From Diplosphaera chodatii (Eukaryota > Chlorophyta > Trebouxiophyceae > Prasiolales > Stichococcaceae), in assembly GCA_032358165.1 (NCBI GenBank), contig JAALGY010000019.1, positions 1,550,001-1,614,000 on the forward strand: DNA of 64,000 bases, in the 5' to 3' direction. Within the stretch, counting starts at the first letter, position 1. Each line of letters opens with the position of its first letter. The translations under genes were made by a program, and so were the position numbers. This document shows, piece by piece, positions 1 to 11,072 of the stretch. The notes below the pieces were generated by a model. It was given only the letters and a program-made list of their open reading frames with translations. It was not told the DNA's origin and searched no databases.

Positions 1-1715
1 CACGCCCCCTGACAACCCCATGCCTTGCATTCCCCCGTGCACTCTCAGCATCCGCCGTGTGCATCCTGATGGTGAGGCATTTAGCTCAAGAACGGGTGCA
101 TCCTGGTGGTAAAGCATCTAGCTCATGAGCTGTGTGCAAGGTACTCATACACATGTATCCCTGCTGCAGGCACGCTGCCCAGCTGCCAGACTCCGGGGCC
201 AATGCCGCCCGCCTGGCGCAGGCGCAGCAGCTGCTGGCCCTTGCGACGCAGCTGCAGCTGGGGTACCCCGCTGCGCAGCCGGCCCCGGCGGCGTCGCCCC
301 GTGGGGCCGCCCCGCCCCAGCCCACCACGCAGATCACCGACGTCACCGAAGCGCTGGCGACGGCGGCGGCCGCCGAAGCCGCTGCAGCGGACAACGCTTC
401 GAGGCACGCCGGCCCGTCGGCACCCCAGACCGAGATGCACGCGGCTGCGCTGCTGAAGGCAGCGGGCGCCAGCTCGGGCGCCAGCGGCAGCGGCGCTGCC
501 ATGTCCTCGTCTGACGCCGCCGCTGCAGTGGCGATCGAGCTGTATGCGGCGGCGCTGAACAAGGCGGGCGGCACCAGCAGTGGTGCTGCTGGCGGCAGCC
601 CGCCCGGCGGCGGCGGCAACCGGGGCGGCGGCATCAGCCGGCAGACCAGCGACCTTGCGCGCCAAGCGCAGCTGGCCCGCCAGTCCCAGTCCAGCGACCT
701 GTCGCGGCTGACGGGCCAGAGCCGGCAGGCGGGCGCCCTCGGGCGGCACTCCAGCGGCCTGGCGCGCGACTCCAGCGGCATCGCCAGCTTCCTGACCGCC
801 ATGGAGACGGGCTTGGCGCCGCCAGGTGCCCCCTGGAGAACCCTGCTGACTGACCGTGATGACAATGTCTGCTCGGCATGCCACCACAATGCATGTTCAT
901 GGTTGCAGATACCCAGGCAGCAGCTTGCGCTCAGCTCGGCTGGATGGTGATTCTAAAGGCACAGAGCAGGCCACTGCATGAATTCGTCTGACGCTGCGGT
1001 GATTCGCTGGAACAGGGCTGGGAGCGTGGGCGGCGGCGGCCACGCTGCAGCAGAAGCGCGACCTCATGCGCAACTACAGCGACAAGAGCGACACCAGCAC
1101 CGCTGCGCTGCTGGAGTCGCTGCTGGATGCTTCCAGGCGGTAAGCAGCGCTGCAGAAATCATGCCGCCGAGATTGTTCTTGCCCCGTAGTGTCATTGCCA
1201 ACTTGTTGCTGAGCAGCTGCTTGCCTGTGCAGCATGCTAGGATGAGTGCTGTATGGTGCACCGTTGTGACAGTATGTCGGTAGTAGAGGGTGTCGAGGCC
1301 AGGCGCCTAACATCGGCGGCACATCCATGTGGTGCACAGGCAGGAAGCTGGTGGTCTGTCGCCGATGGCTGGCGTGCCTCAGGACCTTGCGTCGCAGGCG
1401 CTGGCGCTGTCGCAGGCGGCATCGCAGCCTCCGCAGCAGCGCCCAATCCTGCAGCGCCAGTCTTCGTCGTTTGCCGAGACACACGGTATGTCATCAATTG
1501 TGTTTGCATAAGTCATCCCGTCAGCATGCGTGCAAGACTTTGATTTGATGATGCATACACTCTTGCGATGGACTCTTCCAGATCCATGTCAGGTTCAGGG
1601 CACTATGTAGTGCATGCGTCCCAATGCCACTGTTTTGCCTGAAGCCAACAAATTCTGCTATGCAGCTACGGACCTGACTCTGGCCTGGGGCAACGCCAAG
1701 CGTCCGCGACCCTGA
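1..1715 (+). CDS. 3' part of unrecognised Ser/Ala/Gln-rich protein gene
   Basis: I do not recognise this protein. Four exons can be joined with matching intron phases: 170-825, 1016-1139, 1340-1485 and 1666-1715 (TGA at 1713). The first visible exon is entered from an upstream intron ending CTGCAG, so the 5' end lies outside the window or in the first 160 bases. The product is low in complexity. An Ala/Gly-rich stretch is followed by a run of near-repeats containing RQTSDLARQ, RQSQSSDLSR and RHSSGLARDSSG, then a more ordinary segment RDLMRNYSDKSDTSTAALLE. The C-terminus ends in AKRPRP, a short basic tail that could act as a nuclear signal. The serine-in-basic-context repeats resemble phosphorylation-rich linkers; that is inference. 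The gene converges on the dehydrogenase gene at 2570. Confidence 0.55.
59..125. repeat. Imperfect 30-bp direct repeat
   Basis: Two copies (59-88 and 96-125) start GTGCATCCTG and end TAGCTCA, with four mismatches and a 37-bp period. They lie in the intron upstream of the first visible exon. Confidence 0.7.
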
Positions 1716-2569
1716 GCCAGGAACAATTTTGTTGCTGACCCACGGGTGGCTGAAAGCAGAAGTCGAATGGATTACAGCATACAGGCACCGCCGTGGTTTA
1801 CTGGATGGCATAGGCATCAATACCTTCTATGACAGTCACATGGGGCTTGCACGAGGTTTCTTTGCCATGAACCGGCTGGCGCCTGCCGGGGATATAGCGC
1901 TAGCAGAGCTTCCAACAGCGGGGCGTCCTGCCACGAAGTGAAGCTGCGCAGCTGCACAAACTCATGCGGGTGTAGTGCCAAGGACCCACAGTGATTTGCC
2001 ACACATGGCACCTTCCATGTTCGTGTGGCTGGGACGTACTGCAGCTATGGTGCTGCAGATGATACTATTGGTGCCGCCTTACTGTAAGGTGACCAAGATT
2101 GGGTGTGAAGGCGCCATAGCAGTAAGCGCCCCGGCTGGGCGGCAGTTGCGGTTTGCTATTTGCAAAAGCAGTCGTCATCATTATTTGTTGCTGGGCAGCG
2201 GGCACTTGATGCTGACGAAGCCATCTTGGGTCCTGAAGACTCTTACAATCCGTGTTTGACAACCGTTAGCATGGGCGAGTACGTGTGAGGTGGCAGCGGT
2301 GCTGGCGATGCAATGCTTGAAATTTGGATGGCTCCATATGCATGTGTGGTTTGGCTGATGGACTGGTCTGGAGTGTCGAATGCGAAGTGCAGTCGCTCTC
2401 GGTGTTTGCATCCTTTTGAAAGAAGTAATGCTCGTTCCAAGGCACAGACCACGGGCATCACTGCAGCTCAACCAATCCCTCGGCCAAAGTTGGGAACGGC
2501 AGCAAATCAACATACTTACTGAAAGCGGTAACAAGTGTAATGAGTACTGCAGCAGAGATCCCCAGCGAC
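1716..2569. other. Convergent intergenic region
   Basis: This is the 3' flank of the gene ending at 1715 and of the dehydrogenase ending at 2570. Short open frames occur, for example 1729-1941 on the plus strand, but none shows family features or splice support. I see no RNA gene or repeat. Confidence 0.5.
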
Positions 2570-4696
2570 TCACTTCTGCAGCAGGCCGCCCACGTCATAT
2601 CCGCTGCCGCCTGCCTTCAGTGCCTGTGCCCTCTTGGGCCCAATGCGTCTGAGCACATACATTCCCAGCGACGGAGCATGTTCCATGAGGTAGCCTGCAG
2701 CACCAACACACTTGCTGTCGCCATTGCAGGTTGGCATGGGGCTGGCGCCTATACATTCAATTTTGGAGGCGCTGCAGGGCGGTCTGTATGCCTCGGTAAT
2801 GGACGGATGACTCACTGAGGAACAGCACGGGCTGCTTGGCGATCCAGGCCTCCCGCACGCCGTGGTGCGCAGCTGCCAAGACCCAACGGGCAACCTCCCC
2901 AGGCGGCAGGCGGTTCTTGCCAGCGGCTGACGTCTCCACAGGCTTGGTCATCATGCCTGTGCAGTTCATGAGGTGAGCAAGGCGTGAGGCCTTCCAAGCT
3001 CCAAGGCATCTTGGCCCCTGCGATGGTGTGAAGCGGCCTGTACATGCACGAACAGGTGGACCTGCTGGCGGCGGAAAATCCAAAGGGCCAAGATCCACCA
3101 GGGCTTGCAACATCAACCTGTGGCGCCCATGACGCTGCGCAGTGTTTGGGCGTCCCCACCGGCAACAGGCCCCGGGCAGCAGATAGTGATGCCCACATTC
3201 CTGTTGTAGCAGTGCATACACCCAGCTCAACACAAGCTTCCAAGATGCGAGGCGCTCCTTAAAGCAGTTCGGTGTATACTAGATGTGCATGAGCTGCAAC
3301 GTCACCTGTCGCAGATCTCCGTCGACAGCGCCTGGAAGTAGCCGTTCAGCCCGAACTTGGCGGCTGAGTACAGCGCCTGCCCGGGGCTGGGGATGCGGCC
3401 TGCCATGCTGGAGATGACAACGATGCGCCCTCGCCTCCGCTCCAGCATGGCCTGCAGAGCAGCACAATCCTCAACAGCGGCGCCATACACCTCGCATCGC
3501 GGTCACACCGGCACTGTCAGCAACAGCAGTGTATCAGGTCCACAACCGGATGCTGCTTTCGTAAGGCCGGATGGCGGAGTGGCAGGGGGCATGGTGTCAC
3601 CGGCAGGGCTGCTCGGGTGAGCGCGATCGGCGCCAGCGTGTTGAGCCGCAGCATCGCCTCAGCCACCTCGGGAGACGTCTCCTCGGCCAGCGAATGCTGA
3701 CTGCACCCTGGACACCGACAGACCGCGCCTATCACCTCGTGTACAGTACACCATGGTGCACCCCAACTGCTCAAACACATCTCAACTAGGGACACAGTAG
3801 CACACTGCTATAAGCACTTGACTGCGATTACAATGACCACCTCAAGATGCTGGATGTGGTGTCGAGGTTGGCACCTGCATTATGGACGAGGAAATCGATG
3901 CCAGCGCCGCCGAATGCCGCCCCAGCATCTGAAGCCGCCTGCTCCAGCTCCTTGAAGGGCCCGATCAGGTCGAAGGGCAGCACGCAGTGCTGCTCGCCCG
4001 CAGACTGGCGGCAGTCATCCGCTACTGCCTTTACAGGTGACATTTAGTCCTGTAGTGACTCTGTGGAGGCTCCTGTTGTCACTTGCTGATCTACCCGTGT
4101 GCACTCGCTTGCAGGCTCCTCGGCTTGCAAACGAAACGATTTAGGCACGTCAATGTGCAGGGCGACCACTGCCCTTAGGACTGTGGTGGCCCGTGACCCT
4201 GCACCTGCAGCTGCTCTCGACGCCGTGCTGACAGGATGAGGCGTGCCCCATGCGCAGCAAAAGCCCGTGCCAGCTCAGCGCCCAGGCCCTGCAGCGCAGC
4301 ACACAAGGGCTGCAGCAAGCTGCTTTGAAGCAGCTACCCCCCGGAGCTGGGCCCGGAGCTGGGCCCAGCTGCTTGCGTCCGCTGCAGCGCCTCACCTGAC
4401 TGGCTCCTGTGATCCACACCACCTTGCCGGCAAAGGCCTCCTTTGGCGCCGGGCCCTTGCTGAGGAGATGCATGTCCACATATGACCTGCATGCCCAAAA
4501 ATGATGGCTTGGTTTCAGGACGTGTGCTGGCGGGTATACGCCGTGCAGCTTGTGTGCAGTCTGCTTGATTGGCAATGTGCGTGCTATGCAGCTGCGGCCG
4601 GGACGTTGTGGAAGATGCACACCTTGCAAAGCGGATCACCCTGTAAAGCAGGACCGCCACACCAGCGGCCAGCGCCCAGGTAGTAACGGCGGTCAT
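2570..4696 (-). CDS. Short-chain dehydrogenase/reductase, DHRS7-like
   Basis: A membrane-anchored NAD(P)-dependent oxidoreductase of the classical SDR family, closest in layout to DHRS7; the substrate is unknown. It starts at the ATG at 4696 with one hydrophobic segment (TWALAAGVAVLLYRVIRFA, residues 6-24). Exons 4623-4696, 4396-4486 and 4205-4288 join in phase to give the Rossmann motif TGASQGLG, split by an intron. Later exons give FLVHNAG (the NAG motif), RIVVISSMAG with the catalytic Ser, and the YSAAK catalytic Tyr/Lys. Then come the ICCPGPV substrate-loop segment, GMMTKPVETSAAGKNRLPP, and a C-terminal exon (GYLMEHAPSLGMYVLRR) typical of DHRS7 proteins. The stop is at 2570. Nine or so exons give about 330 residues, normal for the family. 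The promoter faces the PAN-cyclophilin gene. Confidence 0.88.
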
Positions 4697-5545
4697 GTCT
4701 AAAGCTGGCAATTCCTGTGTAGCATGCAGATCACAGCTCTTGCAGCGTCGTCAAAAGTGTCCAAGAAAGAAGAGCCCCACGTAACATGCATGTTGATCAT
4801 GGCCCACCGCATACCTGGGGCCACGCAAGTGATGCAGCTGCACTATGGACGGGTTGCCGAAATCTTCTCGACACCGCTTCAAGCTTGTACCTTGGCCTGC
4901 GGTCTAGCTGCAGGCAGAAGCTCTGCAGTAGGCTGCTCTGCTTTTGCGGTCTAGGTGCCACTGCTGCACAGGCCGAAATGGGTCGTGTTGGCAAGACCTG
5001 CAACAGCACGCAACCTAGCATGCCCCAGTCTATGAGGGTCGCTGTTCGGCCTTAGATGCTCAGCATTCACCATGCACGGCCGAGATCAGTGCCTCTGCAT
5101 GCAGATCATTGCGAATGTAGACAATTGTGAAGTTCAACGTAACAACCAGCTGTGTTGCTGATCTCCGCTTATGACTCTACACACGCTGTGCAATCTCCAG
5201 TTGCAAGTGGTAACGCGACATGTTTGATACGATGCCACAATCAGAGTGCATGAAATCAGCACGTGGCCTTGTCTCACGTGCAAGGTGCATGCAGCAGGTG
5301 CACCAGTGCACTTGTTGACGCGCTGACCTTTTAGTGTTTGCGGTATTGTACGTGCGTACATCATCGACTGTCTGCTATAGGCAGTGCACTATAACTGCAG
5401 CAGCCATTGGGTGCCTGTGTTGTTGACATGTACCAGGCTGTGAGAGATGGTTGGCTCATCATACGTACATCATCGGTGTGGATCAACGACGCTGCTGAGG
5501 AGCTGAACGCTTGATCATCATCAGCCTGTCTGCTCTGATCCAAGC
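4697..5545. other. Divergent intergenic region
   Basis: Shared 5' region between the dehydrogenase (minus) and the cyclophilin gene (plus). It is less GC-rich than the flanking exons. I cannot point to a specific promoter element, and no coding exon is supported. Confidence 0.4.
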
Positions 5546-8086
5546 ATGGACCGCCGCCGGTCGCACGCGAGGTACACCGCAGCATGGCGCCTGGCATGCT
5601 TCGTGGGCAGCCTGGGCATCATGTACTTCGCGGTGAGCCAGCTGATGGCGGACGGCGACATCGGCGTTCCCAGGGGTATCACTAGACGCAGCGCTGTCGC
5701 CACCCATGCATCGCATGACAAGAGCGAACACAATGGCAGCATTCGAGGCAGCAGTGATGGCCAAAGCGGAGATGCCAGCGGGGCCACGAAGCCTCTTGAC
5801 AGCGGTGCAGCACAGGTGGGCACGGATTGCCCTAACGAGATCAAAGCATGTGTCTTTGCGCTCTTGTCTGCCATGATGAAGTTGCCTTCAAAAAGCCTCG
5901 ACCCCAGCGCGAGGCTTCAAGACATGTGCGCAGCAGGTGGACGCGGCGCAGGCAGCGGACCAGCAGCAAGCAGACCTGGAGCACCAGCAGCTGCAACAGC
6001 AGGATGCGCAGCAGCGGCACGACCCCCAGGAAGGGGTGCTGCCGCAGCAGGAAGCGGCGCAGCAGCCTCAATCGGCAGGTGAGTGTGAACAACAGCGCAC
6101 ACACACTGGTGGCCTGCTCATGTCAGATACTTCCACCTGCGGGAAAGAGCGCAGTGATGAGACTATCTACAGCTGTACGGTAGAGGGCCTTGAGCAACGT
6201 CTTTCTGCTGGCACTGTAGTAGCCGCGAGCTGATGATGCAGGTGATGAGGCGACATGCCATGCGGAGGAGCATGCGGAGTATGATGGTGACCTTGTGAAC
6301 TGGGGTCACTCCGTGTTCCCGGTGCGGCTATGTCACTTTCACCGTGCCTGTGCGGGCAGACACGCCCATGAGAATGGTCGTGCCACTTGTGTCCTTCGTC
6401 TGCAGGACTCCCCAGAGGCGTGCTGCGACCTGTGCAAGGCGGATACGCGGTGCAACATCTGGGTGTTCTGCCCCGTTGAGGCCGGCTGCGGCCCGGGGCT
6501 GCCGCACCGTGAGTGCTGGCTGAAGCACCTGGTCGCACAGCCGCCAGACCTGGCGCACATACCTGGGAAGCGCAGCCCAGGTGGGCCCTGATTGTCTACA
6601 AGAGGGCGCATTGCTAGACTCACCAGGTTGGCTGTTGCCTCAGTGGCAAGTGTGTGCACCGGGAGCCCATGCCTTCAGTTGGCCAGCCTTCGTACTGGGC
6701 TGTAGCTGATGTGAAAAATCCCGCACTGGCTGGCTGCAGACGTGCCATGGACATCAGGCGCTGTGTACCCAGACAGCCAGCGGGCAGCGACCGAGCAGCG
6801 CATAGCTGCTGAGAACGCAGCAGAGCAGCAGCGGCTGCTGGACCTAAAGAACAACCAGCACCTACCGCTAGTGTACATGGACATCGAGCTCAAGGCGCGG
6901 GCATGCAGAGCAGGCATGAGTGGGCAACCCCTGAGCCACTGGCAGGACGTGGCCTACATTCTAACATCTAACCTATGCAGGGCGAGGCGATTGGTCGCAT
7001 GGTGTTTGTGCTGTTTCCTGATGAGGCGCCCCGGGCTGCTGAGAACTACAGGCAGCTGTTCACTGGCGAAAAGGTAGGGCATGGCCACAGACCTGCATGG
7101 TTGTGTGCATTTGCACTTTGGGATGCCCTGCTGCGGTCGTGGCTGGAGTGACAATAGCATCAATCCGTAGGGTACCGTGCCAGAGGGCCACGAGGGTGCA
7201 GGGAAGCCCTATCATCTGAAAGGGGTGCGCAGCCGCTTGTGCTGAAGACATATGTTCATAGACATCAAGATCTCACATCCGCTCTACATTTTCGTCCAAT
7301 CAGTTGAGGATGGCAGACATGCTGTTCTGCTGCAGACGAGCTTCTACCGCATCATCGACCGCTTCATCGATCAGGGGGGTGCGGACACTGACAGCGTGTT
7401 TGGGGGCACCTTCAAGGACGATCCAGGTGCCTCTGCCTCTTTTGCAAGGCACATGAGCTCCGTGGTAGCTGAAAGTGCTGCACACTAAGCTCTGCATGTA
7501 CACCACCTCCTTGACAGCGCGGTGTCATGACCCTTTGACTCATGTGCCAGCTGCCCATATTGACTGCAGGCGGCCTGAAGCTGGAACACGACCGCAAGGG
7601 ACTGCTGTCCATTGCAAATCGCGGTCCAGGTGTGCAGATGTGTGTCAACAACCTGCAGGCTGTATGCCTTGCTGCACTGGCGCTTCAAGCTTTAGGCTCA
7701 GAGTACAACCTTCTTGCCTGCAGACACCAACGACTCCCACTTCAGCATCATGATGGGACCCGAGCCGCACAACGACGGTCACTACACGGTTTTCGGTGGG
7801 GCAGCTGCAGTCCTTCTGCTGCAAACCTCGTCGGCATCTAAGCTGGAGAATGGAAAATTTTGCGCAATCAGGATCAGCTGCTCGGCGGTGGTATACGCTG
7901 ATTGTTGCCACAGGTGAAATGGTAGAGGGCTGGGATGTGGCGGTGCGCATCAACCAGCTGTCAGTTGGCAAGCCCGAGAACACGGCGGGACGGGACGAGG
8001 GCGCAGTCATAGCGGATGCAGGGCAGCTGCGGTCTGGCGACCCCATACAGCTGCCTGATGCTGGCAAGCAAACCACAGCGGAGTGA
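5546..8086 (+). CDS. Membrane-anchored PAN/Apple plus cyclophilin-type peptidyl-prolyl isomerase
   Basis: Starts at the ATG at 5546 with a basic N-terminus and one hydrophobic segment (WRLACFVGSLGIMYFAVSQL, residues 14-33), suggesting a type II membrane or secreted protein. A Gln-rich coiled stretch follows (5941-6080). Next is a Cys-rich exon (6403-6580) with ACCDLCKADTRCNIWVFC, matching a PAN/Apple fold. The C-terminal half is a cyclophilin: LPLVYMDIELK; IGRMVFVLFPDEAPR; FYRIIDRFIDQGG, keeping the Arg, Phe and Gln equivalent to CypA R55, F60 and Q63; SHFSIMMGP; and DGHYTVFG, keeping the His equivalent to H126. The CypA Trp121 position is not Trp. The stop is at 8084. Predicted role: prolyl isomerisation or chaperoning in the secretory path or at the cell surface. 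The 3' end lies only 170 bp from the convergent ASCH gene. Confidence 0.85.
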
Positions 8087-8255
8087 TATGGAGGAGGCCA
8101 TGCACACTGCCAACATGTCTTGCCACCAGTGGAAGCATCCGCACCAGATCGCCCTTGTACATCTTAGTGTTTACAGTCGAAGTGCATCAATCCCTGTACA
8201 CGACGGAGCTGGCGCTGCCATCACAGCAACATGTCCCTCTCACAAGGTGGAAATC

Positions 8256-9954
8256 TCACTGGTTAGCGACTGGCTCTCCCGAAGTGTGCGGTCGTTTGGC
8301 TGGCAACTCGCTCCTGCCTGGTGCAGGATGGCAATGCACATCCCCATCTTCTTCCTGTTGCTCTGCCACCAAGCTGCTAGTAGTGCCAGCTGACTGTGAT
8401 GGCGGTGATGGCGCCATCGCAGCGATTGATGGCGCTTGCTCCTCCTGAGGAGCGCCTACCTGCCCGGCTGCCCTTGCCTCCTGCTGCTGCTGCTGCTGCT
8501 GCTGCTGTGCCTTGCGTTTGGCTGTGCTGCTGGCGCCAGCGCTGCTGGAGGCTGGCCCTATCCGCGGCGGCATGTCTGCCCAGCAGAAGGGTATGACGCC
8601 CGGCGGCTCCTGACGACAAACTTACACACGGTTTTCAATCAAGTGTTGCCAGCAGAAAGTGCTGGCATGCTGCATTTTTACACAAAGATTGCCAGCAGCA
8701 CGCTAACTTTTGGTCTGCGGAAGCAATCAGGGAATGGCGAGCCGCTGGGGTTGCGCCCTCAAACAGTGTGGATCATCTCACGCATGGCCCACCAAGACAT
8801 CAGATCAAGTGCGTCAGACACCACGCACAGTAAAAGACAGACACACCAGAAGGGTGGGATGGCAACACTCAATTCCCCTTCATTGAGAGTTGCCGACACC
8901 TTGAGGCCCCTGGAGAGCGGGTCGAGCTTAGCCTTGGGGAGCGTCCAGATGCGGGGGGCGCCCGGCATGCGCTGCGGCACCACCAGCCGCCGCGGCGCCT
9001 GGCACAGCCATGCAAATGGCGAGCCCACCTCCAGCTGTAAGCCCGCCGGCAGGTCTGGCCACGCTTTCACGTCCTCGGCCTGCACGTTGCACAGCGAGAG
9101 CATGTCGTGATGGCACCGCACAGGATGCCTAAGCAAGCAACACAGCAGGCTGCTTGCCTGCCTTCGGCAATGCCATGTCAAGACGGCATTGCCCCAAGGC
9201 ATCGCCTGCAGAGTCTGTGTGTGATATTAATGGGGCAACTGCTTCCGAGCAACATGCACGGCATTGTACTCACTGGCAGGCAGTCGACAATTTCCACGCA
9301 GCCGAGAAGGGCACTGACGGGATAGCTCTGCGGGAAGATTGGCAGCCTCGACTCCGTGGCGTGCACCTCAGTGTAGAAGGCCTCCAGCTCCTACGGACGG
9401 CATCCATCGTACTGAAGCGGTAGCAGCCTCATGTGAGGTAGGCACGACGACCCGCAGATGACCACGCACAAGGGTGAACAAAGGCTACCCCACTGTCACG
9501 TGTGTAGGGAGCACTGTCATAGAAAGTGTCCGCCACCTGCCTGGGTGTCGGTGGCGCTGGGCTGCTGGCTGGTGGCGTGGATCCACAGCCGCCCGCGGTG
9601 CTGCGTCGGCCAGCTGCGCCCCTCGATGCGCTTGATGCCGTGCACCAGCAGGCTCGCCCACGGCTGCACGACAGCATGCCGCGGGACGGTACTCAACAAG
9701 TCCAGGTGCTCGATAGCGGCAGGAACCTCGTTCGATGAGTGGAGCAGGTGGAGCGGTGCAAGGCCTTACTAGATAGGCTGACTTTGATCTGGCCTGCAGG
9801 TTGCTGCAGCCTTGACTCAGGACTCGCCTCTATAGCGCAAACTTGCCTGGTGCATGGACAGCACGGCATAAGGATCTGTGTCCCCAGGTGACCCAGAGGC
9901 GCCAGGCCCACGGTAGGGGGCTGCAGCCGCCGGCTTCGGCTTCCGGAGCGACAT
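8256..9954 (-). CDS. ASCH-domain protein (TRIP4/ASC-1 C-terminal domain type)
   Basis: Complete five-exon model: 9847-9954, 9541-9663, 9274-9390, 8900-9079, 8256-8609. All introns are phase 0, and the product is 293 residues. The N-terminal 36 residues end in LSMHQ. Exon 2 continues PWASLLVHGIKRIEGRSW and RGRLWIHATS, the signature of the ASCH domain at the C-terminus of TRIP4/ASC-1. Exons 3 and 4 give SALLGCVEIVDCLP, FAWLCQAPRRLVVP and APRIWTLPK, also matching TRIP4. The last exon adds a disordered tail with nine Gln encoded by a CAG run. The TRIP4 zinc finger is absent, so this is a stand-alone ASCH protein. RNA binding is the usual inference for ASCH; the partner is unknown. Introns 1 and 2 appear to use GC donors (GCAAGT, GCAGGT). 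Confidence 0.88.
8481..8507. repeat. (CTG)9 / (CAG)9 trinucleotide run
   Basis: Nine uninterrupted CTG units on the plus strand encode nine Gln in the ASCH-protein tail. Confidence 0.95.
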
Positions 9955-11072
9955 GGTGCCACCACGTTGCACAGTTGTCAGCTAAGCGACCCCTATGCCG
10001 TCCATGCCGAGTGCCTCCTGGCACGCGGCTGCGGCTGCGACAGGGACGACCATGCAGCTGGCGGCAAGGCTGGGCATCAGTGCATCACACTTCCCTGCCA
10101 CTTGACAGTGTAGTGGAGCGCGTTCGACCTACACATGCGCAACAACTCAACGCTGTTCCAATCCTGCCATTAGCACACAGTGAGCTTGGCATATGTAACA
10201 GTGGCGCCAACTGAGCGGCGTCAAGGTCGACCCCACTGTGCCCTGCAGGACGCAGAGCACCAGGCAGCGGCTCAAGGACAGCAAGCGCGCCTGTGACGCA
10301 GAGAAGATGTTCTCGGTCTGCCTACGACTCGGTGTGCACTGTGCTTTTGCATGCTCTGCCATTGACGGGGCTGGGTCACCATGCCCCCTGCTGCTGTCGA
10401 GACTCTGCCGTTGCCCGCAGCGAACGCGTACGCGCAGGCGGTTACAGCAGTTTGCATGAGCATCAGAGCATCAGTGCATCGGTTCCTTGCGGCTGTTGGG
10501 GCACAGCTTGCAATTTGGGCATCTTGACGAGGTCGTGTCAGAGGGCGACCCGCGGCCCGCCGTCTCAGGCGACAGACTTCCTCCTGGAACGTGAAGCGCG
10601 GCAGATAGCATTGAAGGGACTATCAGTGCAGACCTGAGACTTGACAAGGTTGCAAGCAGGTCGAAGCAAGATGTGGAAGAGTGCATCTGGTTTGCATCCC
10701 TGGCAGCTGCACCGGTCGACCTGACATGACGCGCCCGATGTTCGATGCCAATGATCAGGTTTAAGCAATGACAATCATCTGGTGTGTTCACGACAGCACA
10801 CGGGTGTCGTGGCCGCAGGCAGGGCCATGACGAATATGCATGCTGCCATCGCTGGAACAGTGTCAGCAGCATTGGTGCTGGGTGCGTCGCTCTAGCAACT
10901 TGACTGTTGAGGTATATTTCTTGCTTCATTTTATATCAGCCGCCGAGGGTCGTCCGACCCGCGTGCGAGGACGACCAACTGCACGCGCAGTAACTCTGCT
11001 CTTCGCTTCTAGCACGCAAAAGTTGATTCATGTTTGTGGTAATTGTCAGCAGGACATCTTGATCGTGTGCAG
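9955..11072. other. Divergent region; probably holds unplaced 5' exons of the kinase gene
   Basis: Lies between the ASCH start (minus) and the first secure kinase exon (plus). The kinase transmembrane exon is entered by an in-phase splice, so upstream coding exons must exist. A candidate with coding-like character lies near 10216-10308 (plus), reading VKVDPTVPCRTQSTRQRL. I cannot confirm its frame or splice sites. Confidence 0.4.

Noticed and set aside
1729..1941. 70-codon plus-strand open frame after the first gene
   Set aside because: It follows a good in-phase stop at 1713 and lacks upstream splice support; treated as 3' flank.
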